Under the pieces are notes generated by a model, which was not told where the DNA came from, ran no database searches, and worked only from the letters and a program-made list of their open reading frames with translations. DNA of 64,000 nucleotides, from positions 62,001 through 126,000 of the forward strand of contig NZ_JABBPD010000002.1 in the NCBI RefSeq assembly GCF_012927445.1, written 5' to 3'. Shown here piece by piece: positions 46,988-56,692 of this stretch. Origin of the DNA: Rhodoferax sp. (GTDB lineage: Bacteria; Pseudomonadota; Gammaproteobacteria; Burkholderiales; Burkholderiaceae_C). How positions within the stretch are numbered: position 1 is the first letter of the stretch; every line of letters starts with the position of its first letter. The translations under genes were made by a program, and so were the position numbers.

Positions 46988-48355
46988 GTGACGCAAGAAG
47001 ATTTAAGTTCGGGGAGAGTCCACAAGGCCCCTGAAAGTTTTTTGAATCGGGACGGAATCAAGACCGTTGTGACCGAAGCCAAGAATGGTCGGCGCGATTT
47101 CATTCGCAGCGCATTTGCAGCCGCGGCAGCGGGTGTCGCTGTACCGGCCGTCATGGCTCAGGGTAATCCGGTGCCTGCCGAGGGCGGCGATCCCAATATC
47201 CTTAATCTGCCTGAGCACAGCAAAGGTTTGGGGCAGGGGGTAGACCCTGAAGGGAGTTACGGCAAGCCTTCCAAATATGAGGCCAATGTCAAGCGCCGCC
47301 AAAGTCCGGGTCTGACTCAGACTACCCAGGCGTCGGTGTCGTTTGCGCCTTTGCAGTCATTGTTCGGTATCGTGACGCCAAGTGGTCTTCACTTCGAACG
47401 TCATCACCAGGGTTGGTGGGATATTGATCCTTCCAAGCATCGTTTGATGCTCAACGGCATGGTGAAGTCGCCCAAGGTATTCACCTTGGACGAAATCATG
47501 CGCCTGCCTTCAGTCTCGCGTTTCCACTTCATTGAGTGCGGCGCCAACACGGCAGTCGATTGGGGTAATGTCGCGGTGCCGACGGTGCAGTACACGCACG
47601 GCATGCTGTCCTGTAGCGAATTTACCGGTGTGCCACTGATTACCTTGCTGGAGTTGGCGGGTGCCGATCTTAAGAATGGCAAGTTTGTTTTGGCTGAGGG
47701 GGCTGACGGCTCTTCCATGACCCGGACCATTCCCATGAGCTTGATCAAGTCGGGCGAGGTGTTTGTGGCCTATGGCCAGAATGGCGAAATGCTGCGGCCT
47801 GAGCAGGGCTACCCGCTGCGCCTGATCGTGCCCGGTGTGCAGGGTGTGAGCTGGGTTAAATACCTGCGTCGCATCGAAGTCGGTGACAAGCCCTACGCCA
47901 CCAAAGACGAGGCTGTTCACTACATTGATTTACAGCCAAGCGGTCAGCACCGCCAGTACTCCAGCATTCAGGAGTGCAAGAGTGTCGTGACCACGCCTTC
48001 GGGTGGGCAGGTGTTGCTTGACAAGGGTTTTTACAACATCACGGGTCTGGCATGGTCGGGTCGTGGCAAGGTCAAGCGAGTGGATGTGTCGGTGGATGGT
48101 GGCCGTAATTGGCGTACCGCGCGACTGGAAACGCCTGTCTTGTCCAAAGCCCTCACGCGCTTTAACCTCGATTGGGTGTGGGACGGCAAGCCTGCCATTA
48201 TTCAGAGCCGGGCCATTGATGAAACAGGTTTTGTGCAGCCCACCTACCAGCAACTTCGCGCCGTGCGTAGCACGCGTTCCATTTATCACAACAACGCCAT
48301 TCAGTCGTGGTTGGTCCAGGAAAACGGTGAGGTGAAAAATGTTCAGGTTTCGTAA
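46988..48355 (+). CDS. soxC: SoxC, sulfane dehydrogenase molybdenum subunit
   Basis: This protein of about 455 residues belongs to the sulfite-oxidase family. A Tat signal is at about residues 34-60 (RRDFIRSAF). The molybdopterin domain contains the Mo-ligand cysteine in FIECGANTA, and a C-terminal dimerisation domain (RVDVSVDGGRNWR) follows. I prefer GTG 46988 because AAGGAG precedes it; an in-frame GTG 24 bases earlier is possible. With SoxD it oxidises the SoxY-bound sulfane sulfur. The ORF overlaps soxD by 17 bases. Confidence 0.95.
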   Translation: MTQEDLSSGRVHKAPESFLNRDGIKTVVTEAKNGRRDFIRSAFAAAAAGVAVPAVMAQGNPVPAEGGDPNILNLPEHSKGLGQGVDPEGSYGKPSKYEANVKRRQSPGLTQTTQASVSFAPLQSLFGIVTPSGLHFERHHQGWWDIDPSKHRLMLNGMVKSPKVFTLDEIMRLPSVSRFHFIECGANTAVDWGNVAVPTVQYTHGMLSCSEFTGVPLITLLELAGADLKNGKFVLAEGADGSSMTRTIPMSLIKSGEVFVAYGQNGEMLRPEQGYPLRLIVPGVQGVSWVKYLRRIEVGDKPYATKDEAVHYIDLQPSGQHRQYSSIQECKSVVTTPSGGQVLLDKGFYNITGLAWSGRGKVKRVDVSVDGGRNWRTARLETPVLSKALTRFNLDWVWDGKPAIIQSRAIDETGFVQPTYQQLRAVRSTRSIYHNNAIQSWLVQENGEVKNVQVS

Positions 48356-49460
48356 AGCTGTTTTGCTGACTGCGCTATTTGCTGCCGCCGGATTCGCCGG
48401 TGCGCAAACCGCCTCTCATTACCCAGGGGTGGGCCGCTTGGCAACACCCAAAGAAGTGGCGGCATGGGACATCGATGTGAGGGCAGACTTTAAGGGGCTG
48501 CCAGCAGGTTCCGGTACGGTTGCCAAGGGGCAAGATATCTGGGAGGGTAAATGTGCCCAGTGCCATGGCTTCTTTGGTGAGTCAGGTGAGGTATTCAGCC
48601 CGCTGGTGGGCGGCATAACCCCTGAAGATATCAAGACTGGCCATGTTGCGAACCTGACCAATCGCAATTTTCCGGGTCGGACGACTTTCATGAAGGTCGC
48701 CTCACTATCAACGATCTGGGACTACATCAACCGTGCTATGCCGTGGACTGCGCCCAAGTCGCTGACGACGGATGAAGTCTATGCAGTGACCGCATTTTTG
48801 TTAAACCTGAACGGCATTGTTCCCGATAACTACACTTTGTCGGACAAGAACATCGCCGAAGTGCAGGCCCGCATGCCGAACCGCAATGGCATGACGACAG
48901 CGCACAACATGTGGCCCGGTAATGAGTTTGGGGGCACCAAAAAGTCGGACACCAGCAATGTCGCCTGCATGAAGGACTGTGCACCGGAACCCAAGTTGGC
49001 CTCCTTCCTGCCGGACTTTGCCCGCAATGCACACGGCAATCTGGCTGAGCAAAATCGGCCGGTAGGGGCGCAGCATGGTGCTGACACGACACGTCCTGAA
49101 GTCAAGTTGGGTGATGTTGCGCCGGCGCCTGCCGCTCCAGTGGCTGCAGCGCAGACCGTTGGTCAGGTCAAGCCAGCTGCTTCGCCCAAGGCAGACGCCG
49201 CAAGCGCTGATAACAAGGCGGCTCTGGCGTTGCTGCAAAAGAACAACTGCACGGCCTGCCATGCTGTTGACAAAAAAATACTAGGCCCCAGCTTCGTGGA
49301 TATAGCCAAGAAGTATGCCGGCAAGGCGGACTACCTGGCCGGAAAAATCAAGTCAGGTGGATCGGGCGTGTGGGGACCCATACCCATGCCAGCCCAGACT
49401 TTGAGTGACGCTGAAGCCAATACCATTGGAACTTGGCTTGCTGCGGGTGCTGGGAAATAG
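48339..49460 (+). CDS. soxD: SoxD, diheme cytochrome c subunit of sulfane dehydrogenase
   Basis: This 373-residue periplasmic protein has a signal peptide (AAAGFAGAQ) and two heme c sites, CAQCHGFF in the first domain and CTACHAVD in the second. An Ala/Pro-rich linker of about 50 residues separates the domains. It takes electrons from SoxC. The start overlaps soxC, indicating coupled translation. Confidence 0.95.
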   Translation: MFRFRKAVLLTALFAAAGFAGAQTASHYPGVGRLATPKEVAAWDIDVRADFKGLPAGSGTVAKGQDIWEGKCAQCHGFFGESGEVFSPLVGGITPEDIKTGHVANLTNRNFPGRTTFMKVASLSTIWDYINRAMPWTAPKSLTTDEVYAVTAFLLNLNGIVPDNYTLSDKNIAEVQARMPNRNGMTTAHNMWPGNEFGGTKKSDTSNVACMKDCAPEPKLASFLPDFARNAHGNLAEQNRPVGAQHGADTTRPEVKLGDVAPAPAAPVAAAQTVGQVKPAASPKADAASADNKAALALLQKNNCTACHAVDKKILGPSFVDIAKKYAGKADYLAGKIKSGGSGVWGPIPMPAQTLSDAEANTIGTWLAAGAGK

Positions 49461-49522
49461 GGTAACTACGAATTCGTACGTTGTATTTTTTAATTAGTAT
49501 TGATTTAATCAAGGAGATTCAC

Positions 49523-49978
49523 ATGCAAACTCGTCGCAAGACACTCAAGCAAGGCGCCATCTTGGCAGGGCTCCTCGCATCTACGGGCCTGTTTCCGCAG
49601 TACGCCTTTGCCTACAACAAGAACGCCTTTGAGGCCAAGAGCCTCGCTGATGTTTTGAAGGCGCTTGGAGCCGGTGCCCCGGTCGAAAGTAAAGATGTGA
49701 TTATTGGCGGCCCGGACATCGCCGAAAACGGTGCTGTGGTACCGCTGACAGCCAGCACGTCACTGCCCGGAGTCAAACAGATTTTGATTCTGGTCGAGAA
49801 GAATCCGGCTGCCTTGGTGGCTCTGTATAACGTGACCGACAGTGTAGAAGCGAACTTTGCCACGCGTTCCAAGATGGGTCAGTCGTCTGACGTGTATGCC
49901 GTGGCCGTGATGGCCGATGGCAAGGTATTTTTTGCCAAAAAAGAAGTCAAGGTCACTCTGGGCGGCTGCGGCGGTTGA
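49523..49978 (+). CDS. soxY: SoxY, sulfur-carrier protein
   Basis: This 151-residue protein starts with a Tat-like signal (RRKTLKQGAILAG) and ends in the swinging-arm motif GGCGG, whose cysteine carries the sulfur intermediates. ATG 49523 has AAGGAG upstream. A frame extending 14 codons further lacks a site. It pairs with SoxZ, whose gene follows by 56 bases. Confidence 0.97.
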   Translation: MQTRRKTLKQGAILAGLLASTGLFPQYAFAYNKNAFEAKSLADVLKALGAGAPVESKDVIIGGPDIAENGAVVPLTASTSLPGVKQILILVEKNPAALVALYNVTDSVEANFATRSKMGQSSDVYAVAVMADGKVFFAKKEVKVTLGGCGG

Positions 49979-50034
49979 TCGCCACCCGTTCCCTATTTTT
50001 TCAATTTATTCAATACTGATTCAGGAGTAAAAAA

Positions 50035-50346
50035 ATGGCAGATCCAATGCGCATTCGAGCTCAAGTAGCTGGCGACAAAGCAACCGTTCGTGTTTTGATG
50101 AGTCACGAGATGGAGTCCGGTCAACGCAAAGACGCGGCTGGCAAAATCGTTCCCGCCTGGCACATCGAGGAAGTAACCGCCACCCATAACGGCAAGACCG
50201 TCTTGACAGCGGAGTGGGGCCCTGCGGTCTCCAAGAACCCGTTTCTCCAGTTCGTTATCAAGGGCGCCAAAGCAGGCGACAAGATCGGCGTGACCTGGAA
50301 AGACACCAAGGGTGAAACCCGTACCGACGAAGCCACCGCTTCCTGA
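50035..50346 (+). CDS. soxZ: SoxZ, SoxY partner
   Basis: This 103-residue immunoglobulin-like protein (MADPMRIRAQVAGDKATVRVLM, later NPFLQFVIKGAKAGDKIGVTWKD) forms the SoxYZ heterodimer. It has no signal peptide, so it is carried out with SoxY by the Tat system. Its stop is followed within 20 bases by a terminator-like hairpin. Confidence 0.97.
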   Translation: MADPMRIRAQVAGDKATVRVLMSHEMESGQRKDAAGKIVPAWHIEEVTATHNGKTVLTAEWGPAVSKNPFLQFVIKGAKAGDKIGVTWKDTKGETRTDEATAS

Positions 50347-50366
50347 TTGACGCGGTATTTTTAGAC

Positions 50367-50400
50367 AAGGGTGGGGCTTTGAATGCTTCACCCTTTTTTT
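50367..50400 (+). terminator. Intrinsic terminator/attenuator between soxZ and soxA
   Basis: Stem AAGGGTG/CACCCTT with a 15-base loop, followed by a run of T (7 or more). It should limit read-through into soxAXB and would give extra SoxYZ carrier relative to the later genes. Confidence 0.65.
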
Positions 50401-50435
50401 CTCATGGCTCGTTTTCAAAACCACAGGAGATCATC

Positions 50436-51239
50436 ATGAGGATGACAAAAACGCTTTCGCTTCTGGCATTGGGTTGCCTTGCTACCACGGCTGCCATGGC
50501 GCAGAAGTCGGCCGTTCAAAGCATTGAGGAATACCGTGCCATGCTGCAGGATGGCAATCCGGCAGATCTTTTTGAGGCCAAAGGAGAAGACTTGTGGAAG
50601 CAAAAACGCGGCCCCAAAAATGCTTCGCTGGAGAAATGCGATCTGGGCAAGGGCCCTGGCGTGGTCAAAGGGGTGTTTGTTGAGTTGCCGCGCTACTTTC
50701 CTGATACCAAGAAGGTTCAGGACGTGGAGTCTCGTCTTTTGACTTGCGTGGAAACCCTGCAGGGTTTCAATGCCGCCGAGATTGCCAAAACGGCTTTTGG
50801 CAAAGGCGAACAGAAAAATATAACGGCGCTCGCCACCTGGATTTCGGCTGAATCCAAGGGCATGAAGTTCAATCTTCCACAAGCACACCAACAAGAAAAA
50901 GTATTCTTTGAAGTAGGTAAACGTTTGTTCTTTCAGCGCGGTGGGCCACATGATTTTGCGTGCGCATCGTGCCACGGGCAGGACAACACCCGTATCCGCT
51001 TGCAGGATCTCCCCAACCTGACCAAAAACCCGGGCGATGGCGTTGGCTTTGCCGCCTGGCCGGCTTACCGCGTGTCGAACGGCCAGATGTGGGGCATGCA
51101 GCAACGTCTGAACGACTGCTACCGCCAGCAACGTTTTCCGTACCCTGGTTTTGCCAGCGATGCCACTGTGGCTCTGGGGGTCTACCTGGGCGTTAACAGC
51201 CAGGGTTCTGCGTCTGTTGCCCCGGCTATCAAGCGCTGA
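50436..51239 (+). CDS. soxA: SoxA, sulfur-transfer cytochrome subunit
   Basis: This 267-residue protein has a signal peptide (TTAAMAQ) and one heme site CASCHGQDN. Cysteines CDLGKG and LLTCVETL are where diheme SoxA proteins have a second heme or disulfide. A Cys in LNDCYRQQRFPY is the probable persulfide-bearing heme ligand. SoxAX links thiosulfate to SoxY. The ATG at 50436 follows AGGAG; a longer frame starting at 50379 runs through the terminator and is rejected. Confidence 0.95.
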   Translation: MRMTKTLSLLALGCLATTAAMAQKSAVQSIEEYRAMLQDGNPADLFEAKGEDLWKQKRGPKNASLEKCDLGKGPGVVKGVFVELPRYFPDTKKVQDVESRLLTCVETLQGFNAAEIAKTAFGKGEQKNITALATWISAESKGMKFNLPQAHQQEKVFFEVGKRLFFQRGGPHDFACASCHGQDNTRIRLQDLPNLTKNPGDGVGFAAWPAYRVSNGQMWGMQQRLNDCYRQQRFPYPGFASDATVALGVYLGVNSQGSASVAPAIKR

Positions 51240-51257
51240 TTGTTCAGGAGAAACGTT

Positions 51258-51914
51258 ATGGAAAAACAATACAAAATCATGTTGTCCGTATTGGCAGCGA
51301 CGGCTATCGTTGCTGGTTGCGCCAACGATCCGGGTTTGATCGATCTGGATAAATTAACGGCCAATATCGTCAAAGCTTCCTTTCGCGATGAAGGTATTGT
51401 CAAGGTGTCGGTGCTCGACACCGATGAAACCAATCGTGCTTGCAGCGCCGCCGACGTGGCCGGTAAGCCGCTCGATGACGCAACCGCCAATGCGCTGCAA
51501 GAAGCCAACCTCAAGACCATCAAGTGGCCTTCGGACGGCAAGTTTCTGGGTAACTGGAAAGCCGGCGAGGCGTTGGCACAAAATGGCCGGGGTCTGACCT
51601 GGACCGACAAGGCGGATACGCCAAACGGCGGCAATTGCTACAACTGCCACCAAATCGATAAAAAGGAAATTTCCTTTGGAACGATCGGCCCAAGCCTGTA
51701 CAACTACGGCAAGTTGCGCGGGGTAACGGATGATCCCAACAGCCCGGCGGCAAAGGCCATTGTGGAATATACCTGGGGCAAGATCTGGAACGCCAAGGCC
51801 TACAGCGCGTGTTCCAACATGCCACGCGCCGGTCATATGGGCATCCTCAACGAAGCGCAGGTGCGAGACATCATGGCCCTGCTGCTGGACCCCAAGTCGC
51901 CAGTCAATCAATAA
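51258..51914 (+). CDS. soxX: SoxX, cytochrome c partner of SoxA
   Basis: This 218-residue protein has one heme site NCYNCHQID. The conserved C-terminal region ACSNMPRAGHMGIL supplies the Met ligand. Its N-terminus looks like a lipoprotein signal with a Cys in AIVAGC, so it may be anchored in a membrane. ATG 51258 has AGGAG upstream; the six preceding codons are untranslated leader. It lies 18 bases after soxA. Confidence 0.93.
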   Translation: MEKQYKIMLSVLAATAIVAGCANDPGLIDLDKLTANIVKASFRDEGIVKVSVLDTDETNRACSAADVAGKPLDDATANALQEANLKTIKWPSDGKFLGNWKAGEALAQNGRGLTWTDKADTPNGGNCYNCHQIDKKEISFGTIGPSLYNYGKLRGVTDDPNSPAAKAIVEYTWGKIWNAKAYSACSNMPRAGHMGILNEAQVRDIMALLLDPKSPVNQ

Positions 51915-51986
51915 GCTGAATCAGCAGCGCTCCAACCTGGCTTGCCCGGGTTCCCATTTATTTATCAATTCAGTAGTCGCAAAAAT

Positions 51987-53720
51987 ATGAACTTAACCAA
52001 ACGTGAGTTTTTTCAAGTGCTGGGGGCCGGCACCATGGCCGGCATGGGGCTGGGTACCTATGCCGAGGCTGACGCGGCCACGGCTTCCAACGGGTTGTAT
52101 GACATTCCGAAATTTGGCAATGTGTCGTTCCTGCACATGACCGATTGCCACGCGCAACTCAAGCCCATCCACTTCCGGGAACCCAGCATCAATATGGGGA
52201 TCGGCTCCATGCGGGGCAATCTGCCCCACTTGGTGGGCGAGCACCTGCTCCGGGTCGCCAAGGTGCGTCCCGGCACGGCCGAAGCCCATGCGTTGAGCTA
52301 CCTGGACTACGAGAAGGCGGCCCGCCGCTATGGCAAGGTCGGCGGTTTTGCGCATTTGGCCACGCTGGTCAAACGCATGAAGGCCAGCCGCCCCGGCGCG
52401 CTCTTGCTGGACGGCGGCGATACCTGGCAGGGTTCGGGTACGGCGCTGTGGACCAACGGCCAGGACATGGTCGATGCCTGCAAGTTGCTGGGCGTGGACG
52501 TCATGACCGGCCACTGGGAGTTCACACTGGGCATGGAGCGTGTGAAGGAAATCATCGAGAAAGACTTTGCGGGTAAGGTTGATTTTGTCGCGCAAAACGT
52601 CAAGACCAACGACTTTGGCGACCCGGTGTTCAAGCCCTATGTGATCCGCGAAATCAATGGTGTGCCCTGCGCCATCATCGGCCAGGCGTTTCCCTACACC
52701 CCGATCGCGAACCCGCGCTACATGGTGGCCGACTGGGCCTTTGGCATCCAGGACGACAACATGCAGAAGATGGTGGACGAGGCCCGCGCCAAAGGCGCGC
52801 AGGTGGTTGTCGTCCTGAGTCACAACGGCATGGACGTGGATTTGAAAATGGCCAGTCGCGTCAGCGGCATTGATGCCATCATGGGTGGCCACACGCATGA
52901 CGGCATGCCGGTGGCCAGCATCGTCAGCAACAAAGGCGGCAAGACCATCGTCACCAACGCCGGCTCGAACAGCAAGTTCTTGGGCGTGATTGACTTTGAC
53001 GTCAAGGACAAACGCGTCGCCGACTTCCGCTACAAGCTGCTGCCGGTGTTTGCCAACATGCTGCCGGCTGATCCAGAGATGGATGCGCTCATCACCAAAA
53101 TTCGCGGACCGTATGAAGGCAAGCTGGCCGAAAAACTCGCCTACACGGAAGGCACCTTGTACCGCCGAGGCAACTTCAACGGCACGGGTGACCAGTTGCT
53201 GGTGGACGCGCTGATGGACGTGCAGGGCGCCGACATTGCGTTCTCTCCTGGCTTCCGCTGGGGCACCACGCTGCTGCCTGGCCAGGCCATCACGCGTGAA
53301 TGGCTGATGGACATGACAGCCACCACCTACTCCTACGCCACGGTGAGCGAGATGAGCGGGGACACCATCAAGACGGTGCTGGAAGACGTGGCCGACAACC
53401 TGTTCAACCCCGACCCGTATTACCAGCAGGGCGGCGACATGGTGCGCGTCGGCGGCTTGCAGTACAGCTGCAACCCGCTGGCAGGCATGGGCAAGCGTAT
53501 TGACGACATGCGGCTCAATGGCAAACCGATCGAGGCGGGCAAGAAGTACAAGGTGGCGGGCTGGGCACCGGTGGCCGAGGAAGCCAAGAATGCCAACAAT
53601 CCGATGGTCTGGGATGTGGTGGAAACCTGGCTCAAGGCCCGTGGCGGCAAGGTCTCGGCACGCAAGCTCAATGCGCCCAAGATCACAGGTGGTTTGCCCA
53701 ATCCGGGCTATGCGGCTTGA
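51987..53720 (+). CDS. soxB: SoxB, dimanganese thiosulfohydrolase
   Basis: This 577-residue protein of the 5'-nucleotidase metallophosphatase family releases sulfate from SoxY-bound cysteine S-thiosulfonate. Metal motifs are present: FLHMTDCHAQL, GGDTWQGSG, LSHNGMDVD and GGHTHDGMP. The N-terminal Tat-like signal reads TKREFFQ, with Lys-Arg where Arg-Arg is usual. ATG 51987 is preceded by an AT-rich stretch but no strong ribosome site. It ends the sox operon. Confidence 0.96.
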   Translation: MNLTKREFFQVLGAGTMAGMGLGTYAEADAATASNGLYDIPKFGNVSFLHMTDCHAQLKPIHFREPSINMGIGSMRGNLPHLVGEHLLRVAKVRPGTAEAHALSYLDYEKAARRYGKVGGFAHLATLVKRMKASRPGALLLDGGDTWQGSGTALWTNGQDMVDACKLLGVDVMTGHWEFTLGMERVKEIIEKDFAGKVDFVAQNVKTNDFGDPVFKPYVIREINGVPCAIIGQAFPYTPIANPRYMVADWAFGIQDDNMQKMVDEARAKGAQVVVVLSHNGMDVDLKMASRVSGIDAIMGGHTHDGMPVASIVSNKGGKTIVTNAGSNSKFLGVIDFDVKDKRVADFRYKLLPVFANMLPADPEMDALITKIRGPYEGKLAEKLAYTEGTLYRRGNFNGTGDQLLVDALMDVQGADIAFSPGFRWGTTLLPGQAITREWLMDMTATTYSYATVSEMSGDTIKTVLEDVADNLFNPDPYYQQGGDMVRVGGLQYSCNPLAGMGKRIDDMRLNGKPIEAGKKYKVAGWAPVAEEAKNANNPMVWDVVETWLKARGGKVSARKLNAPKITGGLPNPGYAA

Positions 53721-53748
53721 GTTGACGCCCCGTTGATGTCAACACGGA

Positions 53749-53785
53749 CCTGACCCTTACCTTCCGTTGGCGGGTAAGGGTCAGG
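53749..53785 (+). terminator. Hairpin terminator after soxB
   Basis: Perfect 13-base stem CCTGACCCTTACC/GGTAAGGGTCAGG with an 11-base loop, 28 bases after the soxB stop. A weak T-run follows. It marks the end of the sox operon. Confidence 0.75.
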
Positions 53786-53910
53786 GGTAATTTCTTCACC
53801 CGCGTGGCGCAGCATGGCAAGCGCCACGCCGAGGTCAGGTGGGCGGGTGCTTGCCCTCGTTAATTTAGTGCGTTGGACGGCTGCGCACTGGCTGCGGCAC
53901 AATTCACGCT

Positions 53911-54759
53911 ATGACTTCATCGGTTCGCTTTCTGCCGGGCACCACCCCGCTGGTGCTTGACTCTCCCCACAGTGGCACCTGTTATCCGGTTGACTTCGAT
54001 TTTTCCTGTGATCTGGCCGGCTTGCGCCGGGCCGAAGACACCCATGTGGAAAAACTCTACGACTTTGCCCTTGGCCTCGGGGTGGCCTGGATTGAAGCGT
54101 ATTTTCCGCGCAGCTACCTGGATGCCAACCGCAACACCACCGAGATCGATACCACCCTGTTCAGTCAAGCCTGGCCGGACCCGGTCGAGACCGATCCGGT
54201 GCTTCTGTCGAAGGTCCGGCTGGGCAAAGGCTTGATTTGGCGCTTGACGGATGACGGGGTTCCCATTTATGAGCGTCAGCTGTCGGTGGCCGAAGTGCGG
54301 GCGCGCATCGACCGTTGCTGGCGACCGTACCACGCTGCCGTCGGTACGGCGATTGATGCGGCCCAGGCGCGCCACGGCTACAGCATTCACCTGAATTGTC
54401 ATTCCATGCCGGCGGTGGCGTCCAGCCATGCCACCGATTTTCCGGGTGAAGCGCATGCCGATTTTGTAATCGGAAACCGTGATGAGTCGACGGCTTCTGC
54501 ACGGCTATCGCAACAAATTTGTGAGCATCTGGCGGACTTGGGTTACAGCGTTTCCTACAACCACCCCTACAAAGGGGTCGAGCTGGTGCGCCGCCACAGC
54601 GACCCGGCGCGGCATCGGCACAGCATTCAGGTCGAGATCAATCGCAAGTTGTACATGAATGAAGAAACGTTGGCGATCACAGGCGGTTTTGCCGCGCTGC
54701 AGACCAGTCTGCGCTCGCTGGTGACCCGGTTGTTGAAAACGGACCCGCGTGCGCTTTAG
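53911..54759 (+). CDS. N-formylglutamate amidohydrolase family protein
   Basis: This 282-residue protein of the HutG/N-formylglutamate deformylase family (zinc-dependent, S. typhimurium HutG-like) shows DSPHSGTCYP near residue 18, YLDANRNTTEID and IHLNCHSMP. There is no hut operon here, so the substrate may be another N-formyl amino acid. It is a single gene between the sox terminator and a repeat copy. Confidence 0.85.
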   Translation: MTSSVRFLPGTTPLVLDSPHSGTCYPVDFDFSCDLAGLRRAEDTHVEKLYDFALGLGVAWIEAYFPRSYLDANRNTTEIDTTLFSQAWPDPVETDPVLLSKVRLGKGLIWRLTDDGVPIYERQLSVAEVRARIDRCWRPYHAAVGTAIDAAQARHGYSIHLNCHSMPAVASSHATDFPGEAHADFVIGNRDESTASARLSQQICEHLADLGYSVSYNHPYKGVELVRRHSDPARHRHSIQVEINRKLYMNEETLAITGGFAALQTSLRSLVTRLLKTDPRAL

Positions 54760-54760
54760 T

Positions 54761-54812
54761 TGCTATTGAAATAATAGCTACTTGCGCAAGCAGGACGGGG
54801 GCTAGAAGGTCT
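54761..54812 (+). repeat. Intergenic repeat copy 6
   Basis: TGCTATTGAAATAATAGC, then TACTTGCGCA and GGACGGGGGCTAGAAGG. It begins just after the stop of the upstream gene and its core overlaps the pyrD stop codon (TAG at 54802-54804 on the minus strand). Confidence 0.85.
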
Positions 54813-55890
54813 TTTTAATCAAAGTTGCGGCCTGTTTCACCAGTGTCGGTCCTTTGTAAATCAGGCCGGTGTAGATTTGCACCACATCGGCTCCCGCCCT
54901 GATTTTGCTCACCGCATCCTCGGCGCTCAAGATGCCCCCCACCCCAATGATGGGAAAGTTCTTGCCCAAGGCGCTGCGCAGTTGCGTGATGATGCGGTTG
55001 CTCATTTCCAGCACGGGAGCGCCGGACAGGCCACCGGTTTCCTCGGCGTGGGCAAGGCCCTTGACGGCATCCCGGCTCAACGTGGTGTTGGTGGCGATCA
55101 CGCCGTCCATGCCGTGACGTTGCAGTGTGGCGGCAATCAGGCCCACTTGGGTTTCATCGAGGTCGGGCGCGATTTTGACAAAAATGGGGGTGCGTTTGCC
55201 ATGTTGCGTAACCAGCGTTTCACGCCGTTGGGCAAGGGCGCCCAGCAGACCATCCAGTGCTTCATCGCTCTGCAGCGCCCGCAGGTTTTTGGTGTTGGGG
55301 CTGGAGATGTTGATGGTGACGTAATCCGCATACGGATAGATACCCTCCAGACAGGCCAGATAGTCATCGGTCGCGTTTTCAATCGGCGTGGCTGCATTTT
55401 TGCCGATATTCAAACCCAGCAGCATCGGCGACGCTTTGCTTGTATCCGCCGGTTTGGCCGTACCTGCGTTCTGGCGCTGCTGGTACAAGGCGGAGCGTTT
55501 GACGTTCGCAATGAAGGCGTCCAGACCCTCGTTGTTGAAGCCCAGCCGGTTGATCAAGGCTTCGGCCTTGGGCAGGCGAAACATGCGGGGTTTAGGGTTG
55601 CCCGGCTGCGCCAGCGGCGTGACCGTGCCCACTTCGACAAAACCGAAGCCCATGGCGCCCAGTCCATCAATGCACTTGGCATTTTTGTCCAGACCTGCGG
55701 CCAGACCCACCCGGTTCGGAAAAGTCAGACCGGCCAGTTCAATCGGGTCATCGACCCGGCCTGCGCAAAATGCCAGTTGCAAGGGGGTGCCTTGCAGGGC
55801 GGCGAGGGATTTCAGGGTTAACTCGTGCGCCGTTTCCGGGTCAAGGCTAAATAAAAACGGGCGGGCGAGGGCGTAGGGGACGAGAGACAT
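54802..55890 (-). CDS. pyrD: Dihydroorotate dehydrogenase, class 2 (quinone)
   Basis: This 362-residue FMN enzyme of pyrimidine synthesis is read from ATG 55890 ([14 protein letters not shown]). The class 2 N-terminal quinone-tunnel helix, [18 protein letters not shown], the active-site Ser region [11 protein letters not shown] and the C-terminal [28 protein letters not shown] are seen. Class 2 enzymes attach to the inner membrane. The last codons and stop overlap an intergenic repeat. Confidence 0.95.
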   Translation of the reverse strand: MSLVPYALARPFLFSLDPETAHELTLKSLAALQGTPLQLAFCAGRVDDPIELAGLTFPNRVGLAAGLDKNAKCIDGLGAMGFGFVEVGTVTPLAQPGNPKPRMFRLPKAEALINRLGFNNEGLDAFIANVKRSALYQQRQNAGTAKPADTSKASPMLLGLNIGKNAATPIENATDDYLACLEGIYPYADYVTINISSPNTKNLRALQSDEALDGLLGALAQRRETLVTQHGKRTPIFVKIAPDLDETQVGLIAATLQRHGMDGVIATNTTLSRDAVKGLAHAEETGGLSGAPVLEMSNRIITQLRSALGKNFPIIGVGGILSAEDAVSKIRAGADVVQIYTGLIYKGPTLVKQAATLIKKTF

Positions 55891-55948
55891 CGGATAATTC
55901 CTGCAAAGTTCTTGTACAAATTTCTTGTAACTCAACCGATTTTCTCAG

Positions 55949-56653
55949 ATGACCAACCTCAATTCCCAGACTAACGCCGTTCTTTCACAAGACGAACTCA
56001 AAACCCTGGTGGGCCAGGCCGCGCTTCAGTACGTCGTGCCGGGCGAAATCGTCGGCGTCGGCACCGGCTCGACCGTCAATAAATTCATTGAGGCGCTGGC
56101 TTCCATGAAAGACCAGATCAAGGGCGCCGTGTCGAGTTCGGTGGCCAGTACCGAGCGCCTGCTGGCGCTGGGCATCCCGGTTTTTGATTCGAACGACGTG
56201 GAAGAGTTATCGGTTTATATCGATGGCGCTGACGAGATCAACGGCCACGGCCATATGGTGAAAGGCGGCGGCGCGGCGCTCACGCGCGAGAAAATTGTGG
56301 CGGCCCAGTCACGCAAGTTTGTCTGCATCGCCGATGAGTCCAAACTGGTTCAAGCGCTGGGCAAGTTTCCCTTGCCGGTCGAGGTGATCCCGATGGCCGC
56401 CAAGCGCGTGATACGCCAGTTTGCCGCCATGGGTGGCCAGGCGCAGGTGCGCCTGAAAGACGGTCAGCCGTTGGTGACCGACAACGGCCAGATCATTGTG
56501 GATGTCACGGGTTTACAGATTGCCGATCCGCTGGCGTTCGAGATGCAAGTGAGTCAGTGGCCAGGGGTGGTGACGGTGGGCGTTTTTGCCGTACAAAAAG
56601 CCCAAGTCTGCCTGTTGGGCACGGCCAGTGGCGTCAAAACGCTGACCTTCTGA
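55949..56653 (+). CDS. rpiA: Ribose-5-phosphate isomerase A
   Basis: This 234-residue enzyme has [15 protein letters not shown] at residues 30-45, [20 protein letters not shown] with the catalytic Asp/Lys residues, and TKEKI-like LTREKIVA. It completes the set of pentose-phosphate steps needed by the Calvin cycle, although it is not in the cbb operon. It converges with the glutaredoxin-like gene across a perfect hairpin. Confidence 0.95.
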   Translation: MTNLNSQTNAVLSQDELKTLVGQAALQYVVPGEIVGVGTGSTVNKFIEALASMKDQIKGAVSSSVASTERLLALGIPVFDSNDVEELSVYIDGADEINGHGHMVKGGGAALTREKIVAAQSRKFVCIADESKLVQALGKFPLPVEVIPMAAKRVIRQFAAMGGQAQVRLKDGQPLVTDNGQIIVDVTGLQIADPLAFEMQVSQWPGVVTVGVFAVQKAQVCLLGTASGVKTLTF

Positions 56654-56658
56654 AATCT

Positions 56659-56688
56659 TGCGGGACAGCCTTTTAGCGCTGTCCCGCA
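56659..56688. terminator. Bidirectional terminator between rpiA and the glutaredoxin-like gene
   Basis: An 11-base perfect stem TGCGGGACAGC/GCTGTCCCGCA with an 8-base loop lies between the converging stops. Flanking A/T runs are short, so terminator strength is uncertain. Confidence 0.7.
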
Positions 56689-56692
56689 CGGA

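Noticed and set aside
53760..53910. Possible small gene between soxB and the amidohydrolase
   Set aside because: Only the terminator and a short minus-strand frame of 64 codons without features are found.
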